Assembly: GCA_025175895.1 (NCBI GenBank)
Contig: JAKLTH010000238.1
Span: 3,968,001-4,032,000 of the forward strand
Direction of reading: 5' to 3'
Origin: Wurfbainia villosa
Taxonomy: Eukaryota; Streptophyta; Magnoliopsida; Zingiberales; Zingiberaceae
Length of the DNA stretch: 64,000 nt
In this document: piece by piece, positions 34,455 through 45,901 of the stretch
Layout: each line of letters begins with the position of its first letter
Numbering within the stretch: the first letter of the stretch is position 1
Made by a program: the position numbers and the translations under genes
The notes under the pieces: generated by a model
What the model saw: only the letters and a program-made list of their open reading frames with translations
What the model was told of the DNA's origin: nothing
The model's database searches: none

Positions 34455-37400
34455 CTACTCTATTACGCACATACCTAACTTTCGTCTTAATAAACTAAAT
34501 TCGGCTTCGGGTAGTGGTTTGGTGAAGATGTCCGCTAGGTTTGATTTGGACTCAACATACTCTAGTTGTATAGTTCCATTAGTTACATGTTCCCTAATGA
34601 AGTGGTGTTTAATTTCTATATGTTTTGTCCTAGAATGACATATTGGATTTTTAGTTAAGTTAATTGAACTAATGTTATCTATGTAGGTTTTAATGTTGTT
34701 AAAGATTAAGCTAAAGTCTTGGAGAGTGTGCTTCATCCACAGGAGCTGAGAGACACACTCACCCATCGCAACGTATTACCGGTGGTAGATAAGGCAACGC
34801 AATGTCGCTTCCCTCTCGCACTAACTTACTAGACTCGAGCCGAGGATTTGACAACAACCACTCGTGCTCTTTCTATCGAGTTTACTACCGCATAGTCGGT
34901 CAGATGCCGATTAGATTAAACTCGGTAGATCTAGAGTACCAAATACCTACGTTTAGCGTGCCCTTTAGATATCTAAGGATACGCTTGACTAGGGTTAGGT
35001 GAGACTCCTTGGCACAGGTTTGTAACCTTGCGCACATACTTACCGCGAATAAAATGTCGGGTCGGCTCGCGGTTAAGTATAGGAGACTTCTATTGCGCTC
35101 TATAGTATTTTAGGTCAACGGGTTTTCCTTCTACATCTTCGTTTATATTAACATTAGTTGCCATAGGTGTATTGATTATTTTAGCATCTTGCATTCCAAA
35201 TCGATTTATTAAGTCCTTAGTATATTTTTGTTGATGTAAATATATTCCATCTTTAGTTTGTTTAATTTGTAAACCTAAGAAGAAACTTAACTCTCCCACT
35301 AAATTCATTTCAAATTCACTTTCCATAAGTGAGATGAATTCGTTTAGCGAGGATCGAGTTGATAGTTCCAAAATTATATCATCTACATAGATTTGGGCTA
35401 TAAAGATTTCTTTTCCTATGGTTTTAACGAATAAGGTTGGGTCGACTAAACCTTGGTTGAATCCTTTGGACTTAAGATAGATCGAAGCCTTCGTGCAAGC
35501 TCTTGGGGCTTGTTTGAGTCCATATAGGGCTTTCTTAAGTCTAAGGACATGGTCGAGTTTATCTAGATTTTGAATCCGGAGGTTGGTAGCGTAAACTTCT
35601 TCCTTAATGTATCCATTCAAAAATGCTGACTTGACATCCATTTGAAACAATTTAAAACCTCGATGTGCGCGTATGCTAACAACATTCGGATGGACTCTAG
35701 TCAGCTCACGAGGCGTAGGTCTCATCGTAATCTAAACCTTCGACTTGACTAAACCCTTTTCACGACTAACCTAGCTTTATTTCTAACTACTTCACCTTTA
35801 TCATCAAGTTTATTTGAAATACCCACCTTGTTCCAATAATTGATTTTTCTTTAGGTGGTGGTACTAATTCCCGGACTTCATTTCTAGTGAATTGAGCTAG
35901 CTCTTCTTGCATAGCAATAATCGGTCGGGATCAAGAAGTGCTTGTTCAATAGTTTTGGGTTCGATTTTGAAGTGCGAGATTTGACTAAGGTTTCGATATG
36001 AAGCTCTAGTTCGAACCACTAAATTTGGATCACCTATAACTTGATTGATAGGATGATTTGTTTGAGTCTTAGTGTGACTCGGGTTAGGGTCATCTATCAC
36101 TTGGTCGATAGGATGACTTGGGTGAGTTCTAGTTTGACTTGGGTTAGAGTCATCTATCACTTGGTCGATAGGATGACTTGGGTTAGGACGAGATTCAAGT
36201 TCAAGATCAGAGTCGGGTTCGCTATAAGTTGATTTGCTAGTTGGTTTTGTTAATGATTGAACGGGTTCGTGTCCTTCGTCGAAAACTATATTAATGGTTT
36301 CTTCGACTCTAAGAGTGTCGTGATTGTATACCCTAAAAGCTCTACTGGTGGTTGAGTATCCTAGAAAGGTTCGATGAGGTTTTGGATTTGAATTTCCCTA
36401 GGTAATCCTTAGTGTTTAAGATATGTACCTTGCATCCAAATACCCTAAAGTACTTGATGTTCGGTATTTTATCGTGATAAATCTCGTACGAGGTCTTTTG
36501 GTGCCTCTTTACCATAAGGATCCTATTTTGGACATAGCAAGCCGTACTAACGGCCTCTGCCCAAAATCTATCGGGTAGGTTATACTCGTTTAACATTGTC
36601 CTAGCGGCTTCTTGTAGGCTTATTGTGAGATGACTATCAATTTTACTTGATTAATTTTAATGAATTTAAATTAACCAACATTAGGTTAGATTCGGATTTA
36701 GTCTAAGCTCATCAAGTAATCTTTTCAAGAGATTAGCTTCCAGGTCGTGGCGAGGCACAGAGGCCTTCTTTGATCGAAACAACGACCACTTCCTTAGACA
36801 AAGCTAATTTCAAGAAATTGATAACTCGACTTACTTGAGACTACGTCTTGGTCTAACTAGTTATTTTTGAAAAGAGGCTCCCCGAGGCTCAATCTTTTCA
36901 GAGGATTTTAGTTGGTTTATTTTTGAAAGAGGCTCCCGAGGCTCAATCTTTTCGCAGGATTTTAGTTGGTTATGAGTCCTATCTAACCATTCTAAAAATA
37001 AAGGAAAAACTAAGCATGCAATTTCTAAGACTTAACAAAAATACATTTTGTATTGGCTCCCCCTGGACCATTGAATCGAGTGGGTCTATTCACATAGTGA
37101 ATTTGGTCCTTGGGAACCCAATACATGTTAGATCCTAAAGTTGAAATCAAAGTGGTCTTAGGGACCCATGCTTGGACATTTTTCTTATGTTGGTTTACTA
37201 TAGACATATATGACTTATTGGTTGTATTTGAGTTAAACCCGAGTCCGGCCTTGTTGTACACGGCCCTTTGTGATCCAAGTAAGAGGTCAAGTCCCTTGGA
37301 TCCCAAAGTGAACCTTTCCAACGTGTTCCTAAGGTCTTCGACTTGTGTTTTCTAAAGCGAGTTCTCAACTTCAATCTTTTCAAGCAGTTGAGTCCTCCTC

Positions 37401-38635
37401 TTGAATACGAGTAGTCGAAGAGGTTAGGGAGACCTCATGTTTGAGGAGGTTAACCTCCTCAATTAGGGTCTCGACCTTGGACTCGGACTTAGCTAGTTTC
37501 TTATTTAAAAATTTAATTGCACCATACAAAGTATTAAGTAACGACCGACTTAGCCTTAATGATTCTTTTGAACCGGATACGGATCCGTGGCTTGTCTTGA
37601 ATGGAAGCTCATCATCGGATTCGGACTCGGACTCTTCTTCGGTTTGAGTCGTGCTCGGTCGGCTTGGCCATTAGAGCTTGGATATCGTCTTCTTCCTCCG
37701 ACAACTCCTCCCAAGTAGCGTTTAGCGCTTTCTTGGTCTTTGATGCGTTATTCTTTAGCTTTGGGCACTCGGACTTGATGTGACCGAACACATTGCACTC
37801 ATAGCATCTAAAATTAGAAGTATTTGAATTAGGTTTAGGCTTACCTTGAGTTGTTGGTCGTTTTTCGTCTCTTGATCATCTTAGAACTAGATTGACTAGT
37901 TCGGATTCTATTCGAGTCTACTTCCGATTCGGACTCGTCTTCTTCCTTGAGGGTGGCTTGCTTGCGGGCTTCTTCTTCTTGGAACACAACTAACGCAATA
38001 CTCTTCTCGGCACGGACCACGTTAGTTTGCTCATGTAATTCAAGTTCGAAAACAATTCGTCTAACCTAATTTTAGAAAGGTCCTTGGAGACCTTGTAGGC
38101 ATCGACCATGGATGCCCACAAGGTGGTCCTAGGAAGCGAGTTAAGAGAATACGATAAGGTCGCGATTCTCGACCTTTTGTCCGATGGCATGGAGTTGGTT
38201 GTGATGTCTTGAATCTGAGCATGTAGTTGAGTTGCGGTCTCGTTTTCCTGCATTTTCAAGTTATACAATTTATTTAAAAGTAAATCTCTTTTACATACCT
38301 TAATGTCGTCGGTGCCTTCGTGTAGTTCCACTAGCTTGGTCCATAAGTCCTTTGCACTAATGAAGGGGCCGCGGTTGAGCTCTTCCTTGGACAACCCACA
38401 TTGCAAGATTTGAGTTGCCTTGGCATCGGCTTCTACTTGTTTTTCATGGAATTTGACCATTGATCGTAACCCAAAGATTCACCATCTTCATTAATAGGAA
38501 GTGTGAAACCGGTTTGGATTACGATCCACATCTCGATTTGGGTTTTAAGAAAGCATTCCATCCGACCCTTCCAATAACGAAAGTCATTACCGTTGTAAAG
38601 CGGGGTGAGATGCTAAACCCTTCGAGATGGGCCAT
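34455..38635 (-). pseudogene. Degenerate gag-pol of element A
   Basis: Read on the minus strand. Gag starts at an ATG (38635-38633), is frameshifted within the first 20 codons, and continues through 38460-37990 (LWTKLVELHEGTDDIK). A CCHC knuckle (CYECNVFGHIKSEC) lies about 37760-37805. A SIRE-type QRAVYNKAGLGF block lies near 37250. About 36,600-37,020 is a non-coding spacer also present in element B. Then comes only the end of integrase (36596-36342, LPDRFWAEAVSTACYVQNR), a linker with an amino-acid repeat (36160-35897), RT (35725-35090 with QMDVKSAFLNGYI and YVDDI) and the end of RNase H (34766-34455, SRTKHIEIKHHFIREH). Several frames and stops; not functional. Confidence 0.88.
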
Positions 38636-38992
38636 TTAAAAACAAGAAGAAGAGCAACGAAAAGAATCTTGCAAAACACACACGGAAAGAATATTCCAAG
38701 ACTTTCGTCTTGGATTAGTAATCTTGAGAAGTAAAAAAGATATATAAAATGTAACTTGCAAAAGAAATAAACAATCAAATCTCGAATGTCGTTGAAGTTC
38801 GGAGGACAACCTTACTCGGGATCTAACAAGAAGTACAACCTTATACTGATCATAAAGCCTCTAATGCAATTCTATATGTATGATAAGATAAGAAAGTGAA
38901 ATAATTATAATAAAAAATAAATAAAAAAATAAAAAATATTTAAAAAGAAAAACAACGCTAGATTGGTGGTTTCACCGAATCTTAGCGCCCCC

Positions 38993-39005
38993 GGCTCTGA
39001 TACCA
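38993..39005 (-). other. tRNA-iMet primer-binding site of element A
   Basis: GGCTCTGATACCA on the plus strand, two bases from the 5' LTR. Confidence 0.9.
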
Positions 39006-39007
39006 AT

Positions 39008-40342
39008 TGTTGGATCGAAAATGTCGCTAGAGGGGGGGGGTGAATAGCGATACGGTGTCGTTAAAAACTTTTGCAATAAGTAAAAAGCAAGTAGAGAATG
39101 CACAGCGGAAATATAAAGTAGACAAGATATTTTTACGTGGTTCACAATCTTTCGATTGCTAATCCACGGCCCTAGTGATCCTTGATCACGTCACGGAGAG
39201 CAATTCACTAAAACCACTCCTCCTCGTTGGAGGTAGGAGAACCGATTACAAAGAAATCAAGGCAAAGGACACTCCCCTTTCCTTATTACGATTAAAGCAC
39301 AAAGACAATTTAAAGAAGTAGAACTTAAATAAATATACCGACAACTCTTATAAGTAGAAGATGTAGCTTTCGTTGTCGTGACATAAATCGTAGCAAATGT
39401 GAGTAGTAGTAGCGGCGTTCTGAGGCGTGTTGAGAGCTCTTGAATTCTTGTTAATTTGCTTGGCTTGAACATGTCTATTTATGGATATTGATCTATGAAT
39501 TTAGACATAGGTAGTGTCCAAGGTGAGGTTCTTATCCCCAAGACTTGTTCATCCACATCCTTTGCCAACTCAAGAATGAGGTGTTTCATCCAACCACCTT
39601 GTGCCACCTCCAACCTCCTTGTGCCAACTCAAGGATGAGGTGTTTCATCCAACCACCTTGTGCCACCTCCAACCTCCTTGGCGCCAACTTGAGGATGAGG
39701 TGTTTCATCCAACCACCTTGTGCCACCTCCAACCTCCTTGGGCGCCAACTTGTTGGAGCCATTCAACTTGTGCCACATCATGGGAGCCAACCATCTTGTG
39801 CCAACTCACCTTATTTTGGGCGTCCACCACAAGGAAGCTTGGTGATGGTTTGGATGTCCACCTTGATGCCACATCACCCTTTGTCCCAAAACACGAGTCA
39901 AGTCCAAATTCACCCCCTTGAAATTCGAGCTCTTCTCGAGGCTGGAACTTGACTAGCAGTTGACTGTAGTCAAAGGGTTTTGGACTGCAGTACAAGTTAG
40001 CTTAAAATATAAAGTACGATGGTTCTAACCATCTGATCTCGACCTAGACCTTCCATTGGAGGTATTGGGTCGGATCTACGCTTAACGACCTTGCTTCGCT
40101 TTCACACGAGCTTACCTTGTAGCCTCGCTTCCGGTCTTCACCCGAGTACCTCGGCTTCCTCCGAAGTCCCTCTGGCGTTGCCCGACCACCTCGGTTCCCA
40201 CCGGGTGTCGCAGACCTTCCGCTCAACTTTAGCATTTCTGCACACTTAATTGAGCTCGTAAGATAACAAATATACCCTTAACTATTGAGCCTTTTGCCAT
40301 AATCAAAATACCGGTTCGACTTTGGTGCCCACTGCACCAACA
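39008..40342 (-). repeat. 5' LTR of element A
   Basis: 1335 bp. Carries the same tandem units in shortened form (39566-39745, unit length 59-61 bp). Confidence 0.93.
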
Positions 40343-40557
40343 GAGACAAACTAAATTAAACTTATACCGACGAATAAGAAATGAAAACTCAAGTTTAGAT
40401 CGTCGGAGTAGTAGCACTTCGTCGTCGGATAGTCGCAGCATTGCGGAGGCTTTAGGGAACTTAGAATTGATGAGAAAACCCTAAGAGAGACCCTCCTTTT
40501 ATAGCCTTTGAGTCCCTTCTCGAGAGGATCTTCAGCCAATCAGATTTGGGCACCAAT

Positions 40558-41631
40558 TGTTGGTGCAGGGGCACTAGATAATCGAACCTGTGTTTTGATT
40601 ATGGCAAAGACACAAAGTTAAGTCTACATTGTTATCTCACGAGCTAAATCAAGTGTGCAGAAAAGTGTTAAAGCTGGAGCTGAAGGCTAGCGACACCCGG
40701 AGGAAGCCGCGGTGGTCGGGCGACACTCGAGTGACTTCGGAGGGAGCCGAAGGAATCGAGTGGAAGGCCGGAAGCGAGAGCTACTATCGAGGTAAGCTCG
40801 TGTGAGTGAGAGATTGTAAGGTCGTGTCCTCTTTACGAGGATGACCGTAGGCGGCGATCCGACTAAGACTTCCTGTGGAAGGTCTAGGTCGAGATCGGAC
40901 AGTTAGAAACTGTCGTATTTATCATTTTCCGAGCTAACCTCTTATTGCAGGGAAGTGGCCAAGCTAGCAGTCGACTGCTAGACATGGAGCAGTCGACTGA
41001 TGCCCATCAGTCGACTGATGGGAGGCATCAGTCGACTAATGGCGACGATTCAGCTTTTACGCTAGGTCAAAACGGATAACGTTTGACGCGGCCACTTCGC
41101 GATAAATTTTGGACAATTTCGTAATCCGTTCCTAAAGATGAGGAGACAAATTCAGAGGCCAAAATCTATAAAAGGAGGGGAGGATTCCAACTCCAATACA
41201 CATCAAGATTATTCATCAAGTGCTCCTACAACGCCAACGCTCCAACATCGTCATAACGCCGACGCGACGCCAAGTTTCGATCTTCTTCGTCGGCAGCAGA
41301 ATCAAGTAATATTTTTGATATTGTATTCCTTGTTTTTCTTCATAACGAGGTGAGGTAGGCTTGTTGCCTCATCCTTGTATATTCGGTTTTGTGATCGTTG
41401 TCTCCTACCTCCAACGAGGAGGAGACGTTATAGTGCTTTGCCCTCCGTACGCGGTCCAGGACCGATAGGGCCTTGGAGTAGCAACCGCTGGGTTGTGAAC
41501 CAAGTAAAATAAACGTGTTCATTTATTTTCCGCTGTGCTTACTCGTTTACTTGTGTATCAACGAACGAATTCGAACGAAAGATTTACGATCGCTATTCAC
41601 CCCCCCTCTAGTGACGCTTCTCGATCCAACA
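40558..41631 (+). repeat. 5' LTR of element B
   Basis: Starts TGTTGGTGCAGGGGCAC and ends TCTCGATCCAACA. Has three perfect CAGTCGACTG palindromes (40968, 40990, 41008) and one variant (41029) in a 60-bp stretch missing from the other LTR. Confidence 0.95.
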
Positions 41632-41633
41632 AT

Positions 41634-41645
41634 TGGTATCAGAGC
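41634..41645 (+). other. tRNA-iMet primer-binding site of element B
   Basis: TGGTATCAGAGC, two bases after the 5' LTR end. Its last bases GAGC also form the junction with truncated gag. Confidence 0.92.
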
Positions 41646-42541
41646 AAACTAACGTGGTCCGGGCCGAGAGAGGTATTGCTCTACTTGCAGGACAAAGAAG
41701 GAAGCCACCTACTAGGCAAGTAGATGAACTCGAAGACGAATCTGAATCCGAAGAGGAGGCCATAATAGTCAACATTGTGCGGAGAATAGTTCGACAAGAA
41801 AGAAGACAATTGAAGAATGAGAACCAAAAGAAAAAGGGAGCAAGGAAAGACTTCCATGCAACTTGGGACAACAGAGAAGACATAGCTTACATGGCAAGAC
41901 CGGAGGAGTCCGAGTCAGAATCCGAAGCCGAGTCCAACTACAACTCTGACTCCGACCCCGAAGATTACTTCAAGAGGAAACTCAAAGCCGGACCAAAAGG
42001 GAAAGTTAAGGTTAATCGCTCTTTAATTAGTACACTTTACAGTACAATTAAAATGCTTACTAGGAAATTGACTAAGTCTGAGTCTAGGGTTGAGTCATTA
42101 CTTGAGGAGGTTGAAACCCTCAAGCAAAAGGCTACTCTAACCTCTTCAACTAGTCAAGTTCAAGAGGAAAACTCAACCCAAATTGAAAAACTTGAGAAGG
42201 AGAATTCTCTCTTGAAATACCGAGTTCAAGAGGTTGAGGCTAGGTTGGAAAGGTTCATGTTGGGATCTAAGAACCTTAATCGACTACTTAGAACCCAAAG
42301 AGCCGTGTACAACAAAGCCGGACTCGGATTCAAGTCAAAGACTACGAATAGGTCTTATATGTCTATCGTAAATCGTAGTCATCAAAGAGTCCAAGCATGG
42401 GTCCTAAAGGTTTTATTGAACACACATATAAGGACTAATAAGTATTGGATTCCTCAGGATCAAGTTCATTATTTGAATAGATCATATTGGTTCAATGGTC
42501 CAGGGGGAGCTAACACTAAAATAGTATACCCGATTACTTAG
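41646..42541 (+). pseudogene. Truncated gag of element B (C-terminal part only)
   Basis: An open frame of about 300 codons without a proper start: the reading frame runs straight out of the primer-binding site. It begins in the middle of SIRE-type gag (a TNVVRAERGIALL stretch also encoded in element A). It then has an acidic Ser/Glu-rich tract, a coiled coil (about 42050-42255) and the QRAVYNKAGLGF block (about 42296-42330), and ends at TAG 42539-42541. The zinc knuckle present in A is missing. The first in-frame ATG is well inside, at about 41890. The UBN2 part needed for particle assembly is gone, so it should not give a working Gag. Confidence 0.88.
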
Positions 42542-43547
42542 CAAAATCATTGAATATTTTTCCTTAATTTTTAGAATGGCTAGATAGGAAAAATAGTTAG
42601 TCAACTCTTAACAACATAGTATCAGGACGCGGCGAGATAATAGTACGTTAGGGAAACAAAGTCTCGTGTATTCGAGTTAGATAAGACGTATTTAACTTGG
42701 TGCACTTGACCGAGTGGAACTAGCTGAAGCTACCTCGTCGTATCCTAAACTAGTTAGACCAGGAAGTAACCCTAAGTGACTTAAGTGATATTTTCTTGAA
42801 TTTGGCTTTGTCTAAGGAAGTGGTCGTTGTTCCGATCAAAGAAGGCCCCTGTGTCTCTTGCGACCGACATTAACGATCTAAAGGTTAAATCCGAATCTAA
42901 CCCAAGGTTGACTATCTTTAATCAATTTAAAATCATCTAACAAAACATATAAGGTGAACAAATTATGAGACACATAGAATGGGTGAGATGTTAAGGATAA
43001 TTGAAATATACTTAAAACAATCTTCAAAATACTACTTATTTTCTCAACTATTGAACTTAATGACTCTTTAGGCCAAAGTTTAGCGCCCCCTACATCTCTT
43101 ATACTTCATATATTTGACTAAGGGGGAAAGCAAACTAACCCTAAGGGTTATATTATAAACCTTTAGATTATTGGCGCAGAGGGACACACCTCGAACCAAT
43201 CTATCTAACTATTGTTAGACGCATGTTTGGACTCATAGTTGATTTATCTTGCTGCATGCATATACCATATTGTCTTTAAACCCCTATTTTATACAACAAA
43301 CTTCATTTTTACATAACAAACCCCAATATTTATTTTGATTTATGGCAAAAGGGGGAGAAGAGCGAAAGTTAAAGGGGGAGTAACACAAAATTTATTTAAT
43401 TTTGAACTAAAGTATCTCTTTCAAAACTCACCAAGGGTTAAGGGGGAGTTTTGGTTAAGGGGGAGTTTTTGAAAATGACATTCATCATTTACTATACTTG
43501 TTTTATGCTTTAATTTCCCTTAACTTTGTGTTGATTTGCCATAGATC
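42542..43547 (+). other. Non-coding spacer and 3' internal region of element B
   Basis: The first 360 bp (for example GAATGGCTAGATAGGA and TAAGGAAGTGGTCGTTGTT) match the spacer between gag and integrase in element A (minus strand, 36,600-37,020). The rest leads to repeated AGGGGGAG words and the polypurine tract. No pol domain. Confidence 0.75.
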
Positions 43548-43561
43548 AAAAAGGGGGAGAT

Positions 43562-44575
43562 TGTTGGTGCAGGGGCACTAGATAATCGAACATGTGTTTT
43601 GATTATGGCAAAGACACAAAGTTAAGTCTACATTGTTATCTCACTAGCTAAATCAAGTGTGCAAAAAAGTGTTAAAGCTAGAGCTGAAGGCTAGCGACAC
43701 CCGGAGGAAGCCGCGGTGGTTGGGCGACACTCGAGTGACTTCGGAGAGAGCCGAAGAAATCGAGTGGAAGGCCGGAAGCGAGAGCTACTATCGAGGTAAG
43801 CTCGTGTGAGTGAGAGATTGTAAGGTCGTGTCCTCTTTACGGGGATGACCGTAGGCGGCGATCCGACTAAGACTTCCTGTGGAAGGTCTAGGTCGAGATC
43901 GGACGGTTAGAAACCGTCGTATTTATCATTTTCCGAGCTAACCTCTTATTGCAGGGAAGTGGCCAAGCTGGCAATCGACTGATGGCGACGATTCAGCTTT
44001 TGCGCTAGGTCAAAACGGATAACGTTTGACGCGGCCACTTCGCGATAAATTTTGGACAATTTCGTAATCCGTTCCTAAAGATGAGGAGACAAATTCAGAG
44101 GCCAAAATCTATAAAAGGAGGAGAGGATTCCAACTCCAATACACATCAAGATTATTCATCAAGTGCTCCTACAACGCCAACGCTCCAACATCGTCATAAC
44201 GCCGACGCGACGCCAAGTTTCGATCTTCTTCGTCGGCAGCAGAATCAAGTAATATTTTTGATATTGTATTCCTTGTTTTTCTTCATAACGAGGTGAGGTA
44301 GGCTTGTTGCCTCATCCTTGTATATTCGATTTTGTGATCGTTGTCTCCTACCTCCAACGAGGAGGAGATGTTATAGTGCTTTGCCCTCCGTACGCGGTCC
44401 AGGACCGATAGGGCCTTGGAGTAGCAACCGCTGGGTTGTGAACCAAGTAAAATAAACGTGTTCATTTATTTTCCGCTGTGCTTACTCATTTACTTGTGTA
44501 TCAACGAACGAATTCGAACGAAAGATTTACGATCGCTATTCACCCCCCCCTCTAGCGACGCTTCTCGATCCAACA
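43562..44575 (+). repeat. 3' LTR of element B
   Basis: Same ends as the 5' LTR. The palindrome cluster is reduced to a single variant (CAATCGACTG near 43975). Confidence 0.95.
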
Positions 44576-45155
44576 CCAATCTCCTTGAAATGAGGTGATA
44601 AGGCTTGACTCCTCGAAGCTGATCCTTGACCATCAGTCGACTGATGACCATCATCACCGATGATGACAAAGATCGATCAGTGTTGATCGCGCGTCACGAT
44701 CGTGATGGACGCCACCGAGTGCTCCTAGGGCAATGATCGATGCTAGCTGAAATCAAAAGTTAGCTTAACAAAAATATTATTTTGACGGTCGCCGACCGTT
44801 CGATCTCGACCTAGACCATCCATGGGATGTCTTTGGTCGGATCTACGCTTAAGATCATCCCCGTAAGGAGGATACGACCTCACTTACGCTCACACACACA
44901 AGCTTACCTCGATATTTACTGTTTCGCTTTCGCTTCCGACCTTCCACTCGATTCCTTCGGCTTCCTCCGAAGTCACTCGGGTGTCGTCCGACCACCACGG
45001 CTTCCTTCGGGTGTCGCTAGCCTTCAGCTCCAGCTTTTGCACTTTTCTGCACACTCGATTAAGCTCGTGAGATAACGATGTAATCTTAATTTTACGTCTT
45101 TTACCATAATCAAAATACAGGTTCGATCATCTGGTGCCCCTGCACCAACAGATAT

Positions 45156-45225
45156 GTTCGCAAAGCCAGTTGTCATAGAGAAGTTTAAGCATTGCTTGAA
45201 CTTGATCAATCTCTCTAATTGCTAA
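45156..45225 (+). pseudogene. C-terminal end of the copia D pol gene, split off by nested insertions
   Basis: Directly after the second GATAT duplication the interrupted RNase H frame resumes (FAKPVVIEKFKHCLNL) and ends at TAA 45223-45225. It is 13.2 kb away from its upstream half, which proves that everything between is later insertion. Confidence 0.88.
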
Positions 45226-45320
45226 AGGGGTTAGAGCCCGTGCTCAGCCGTTCCAGGAGGTGTTATCTTCAAATGCTTATTTTCTTCTAAATGATGGATA
45301 TTTGTCAAGGTAGAGATTAT

Positions 45321-45901
45321 TGAAGATGACTAATATGGAGGGAAGAACAACACAACCACAACACGGTCATGTTAGGCAGCACGGTCAAGTCATCCTACAC
45401 TCTGGAAGAATGGCATGACCATGACATGGTCGTGCCATGCAACACGGCCAGACCATGGTACGTTCTGGAAGCCATAATGGGAACATGACGGAGTTGTGTC
45501 ACGTGGACGGGCGGTGACATGTCATGCGATCGAAGACCGCATATACACCGTCCCGTAATATGATCGGACTGTGCCATGTGTTGAGGATGTGGCACGAACA
45601 CGACACGACAGTGTTGATCAACACTGCTAGATTAGTGTCACATCCTGGAGGTGGGTGGCAGAGAGTTCAAAAAGTTAAGGAATTTATGATATTTTAGATC
45701 TAAAATATTATATTTAACTAGAGATGTATCTATATAGGATAATTGTAACCCTTAACTTATATTTTGAATAGTTTTTCTCTTAACCTTAAGGTGGAGTAGG
45801 TAATTATTGTTAAATCACGTTAAATTTCCTGTATTATTTTTCTCATTTTTCTTTCTTTCGATATTCTTCGCTCTTGTTACTTGTCGATCCCCGAAACAAC
45901 A
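45321..45901 (+). repeat. 3' LTR of copia D
   Basis: 581 bp. Diverged from the 5' LTR by many substitutions and small indels. Preceded by a purine-rich CAAGGTAGAGATT tract. Confidence 0.85.

Larger units (their letters stand above)
32255..40342 (-). mobile_element. SIRE-type copia element A, minus strand, LTRs intact but genes decayed
   Basis: The LTRs lie at 32255-33578 (3') and 39008-40342 (5'). A perfect TSD GAGAC flanks them (32250-32254 and 40343-40347). The primer-binding-site complement GGCTCTGATACCA is at 38993-39005, and the reversed polypurine tract ATCTCCCCCTTTTT starts at 33579. The internal 5.4 kb keeps gag, a stub of integrase, RT and RNase H on the minus strand, but protease and most of integrase are missing. 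It inserted into solo LTR C. Confidence 0.95.
40558..44575 (+). mobile_element. SIRE-type deletion derivative B, plus strand, partial gag only
   Basis: The LTRs 40558-41631 (1074 bp) and 43562-44575 (1014 bp) are nearly identical except for a 60-bp difference. A perfect TSD CCAAT lies at 40553-40557 and 44576-44580. The primer-binding site TGGTATCAGAGC (41634-41645) and polypurine tract AAAAAGGGGGAGAT (43548-43561) are intact. The 1.9-kb interior holds only the C-terminal part of gag and a non-coding spacer, so it is non-autonomous. The high LTR similarity makes it one of the youngest insertions here. It landed in solo LTR C. Confidence 0.95.
31935..45150 (-). mobile_element. Solo LTR C of a SIRE-type element, minus orientation, itself split by A and B
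   Basis: Three pieces (31935-32254, 40348-40557, 44581-45150; about 1.1 kb in total) make one complete LTR, starting TGTTGGATCGAG and ending CCCCTGCACCAACA in plus-strand reading. Perfect 5-bp duplications GATAT lie at 31930-31934 and 45151-45155. No internal region survives between its ends, so it is a recombined solo LTR. It is a close relative of the LTRs of element B and contains one perfect CAGTCGACTG (44634). Confidence 0.92.
27522..45901 (+). mobile_element. Copia element D, the outer host of a nested insertion cluster
   Basis: The LTRs at 27522-28091 and 45321-45901 share beginning (TGAAGAT.ACTAA), body (AGAGTTCAAAAAGTT, ATTTTAGATCTAAAA, GAATAGTTTTTCTCTT) and end (CGATCCC...AACA). 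About 5.1 kb belongs to D itself; the rest is element C, into which A and B inserted. No TSD is evident (AAACA versus TATAT), as expected for the oldest layer. A decayed primer-binding site (TATTATCATAGC, 28094-28105, 9/12 match to the iMet type) follows the 5' LTR. Gag starts at 28108. Confidence 0.9.

Noticed and set aside
41138..41353. A 71-codon ORF repeated almost identically at 44081-44296
   Set aside because: It lies inside both LTRs of element B; the duplication is the LTR pair, not a gene family.
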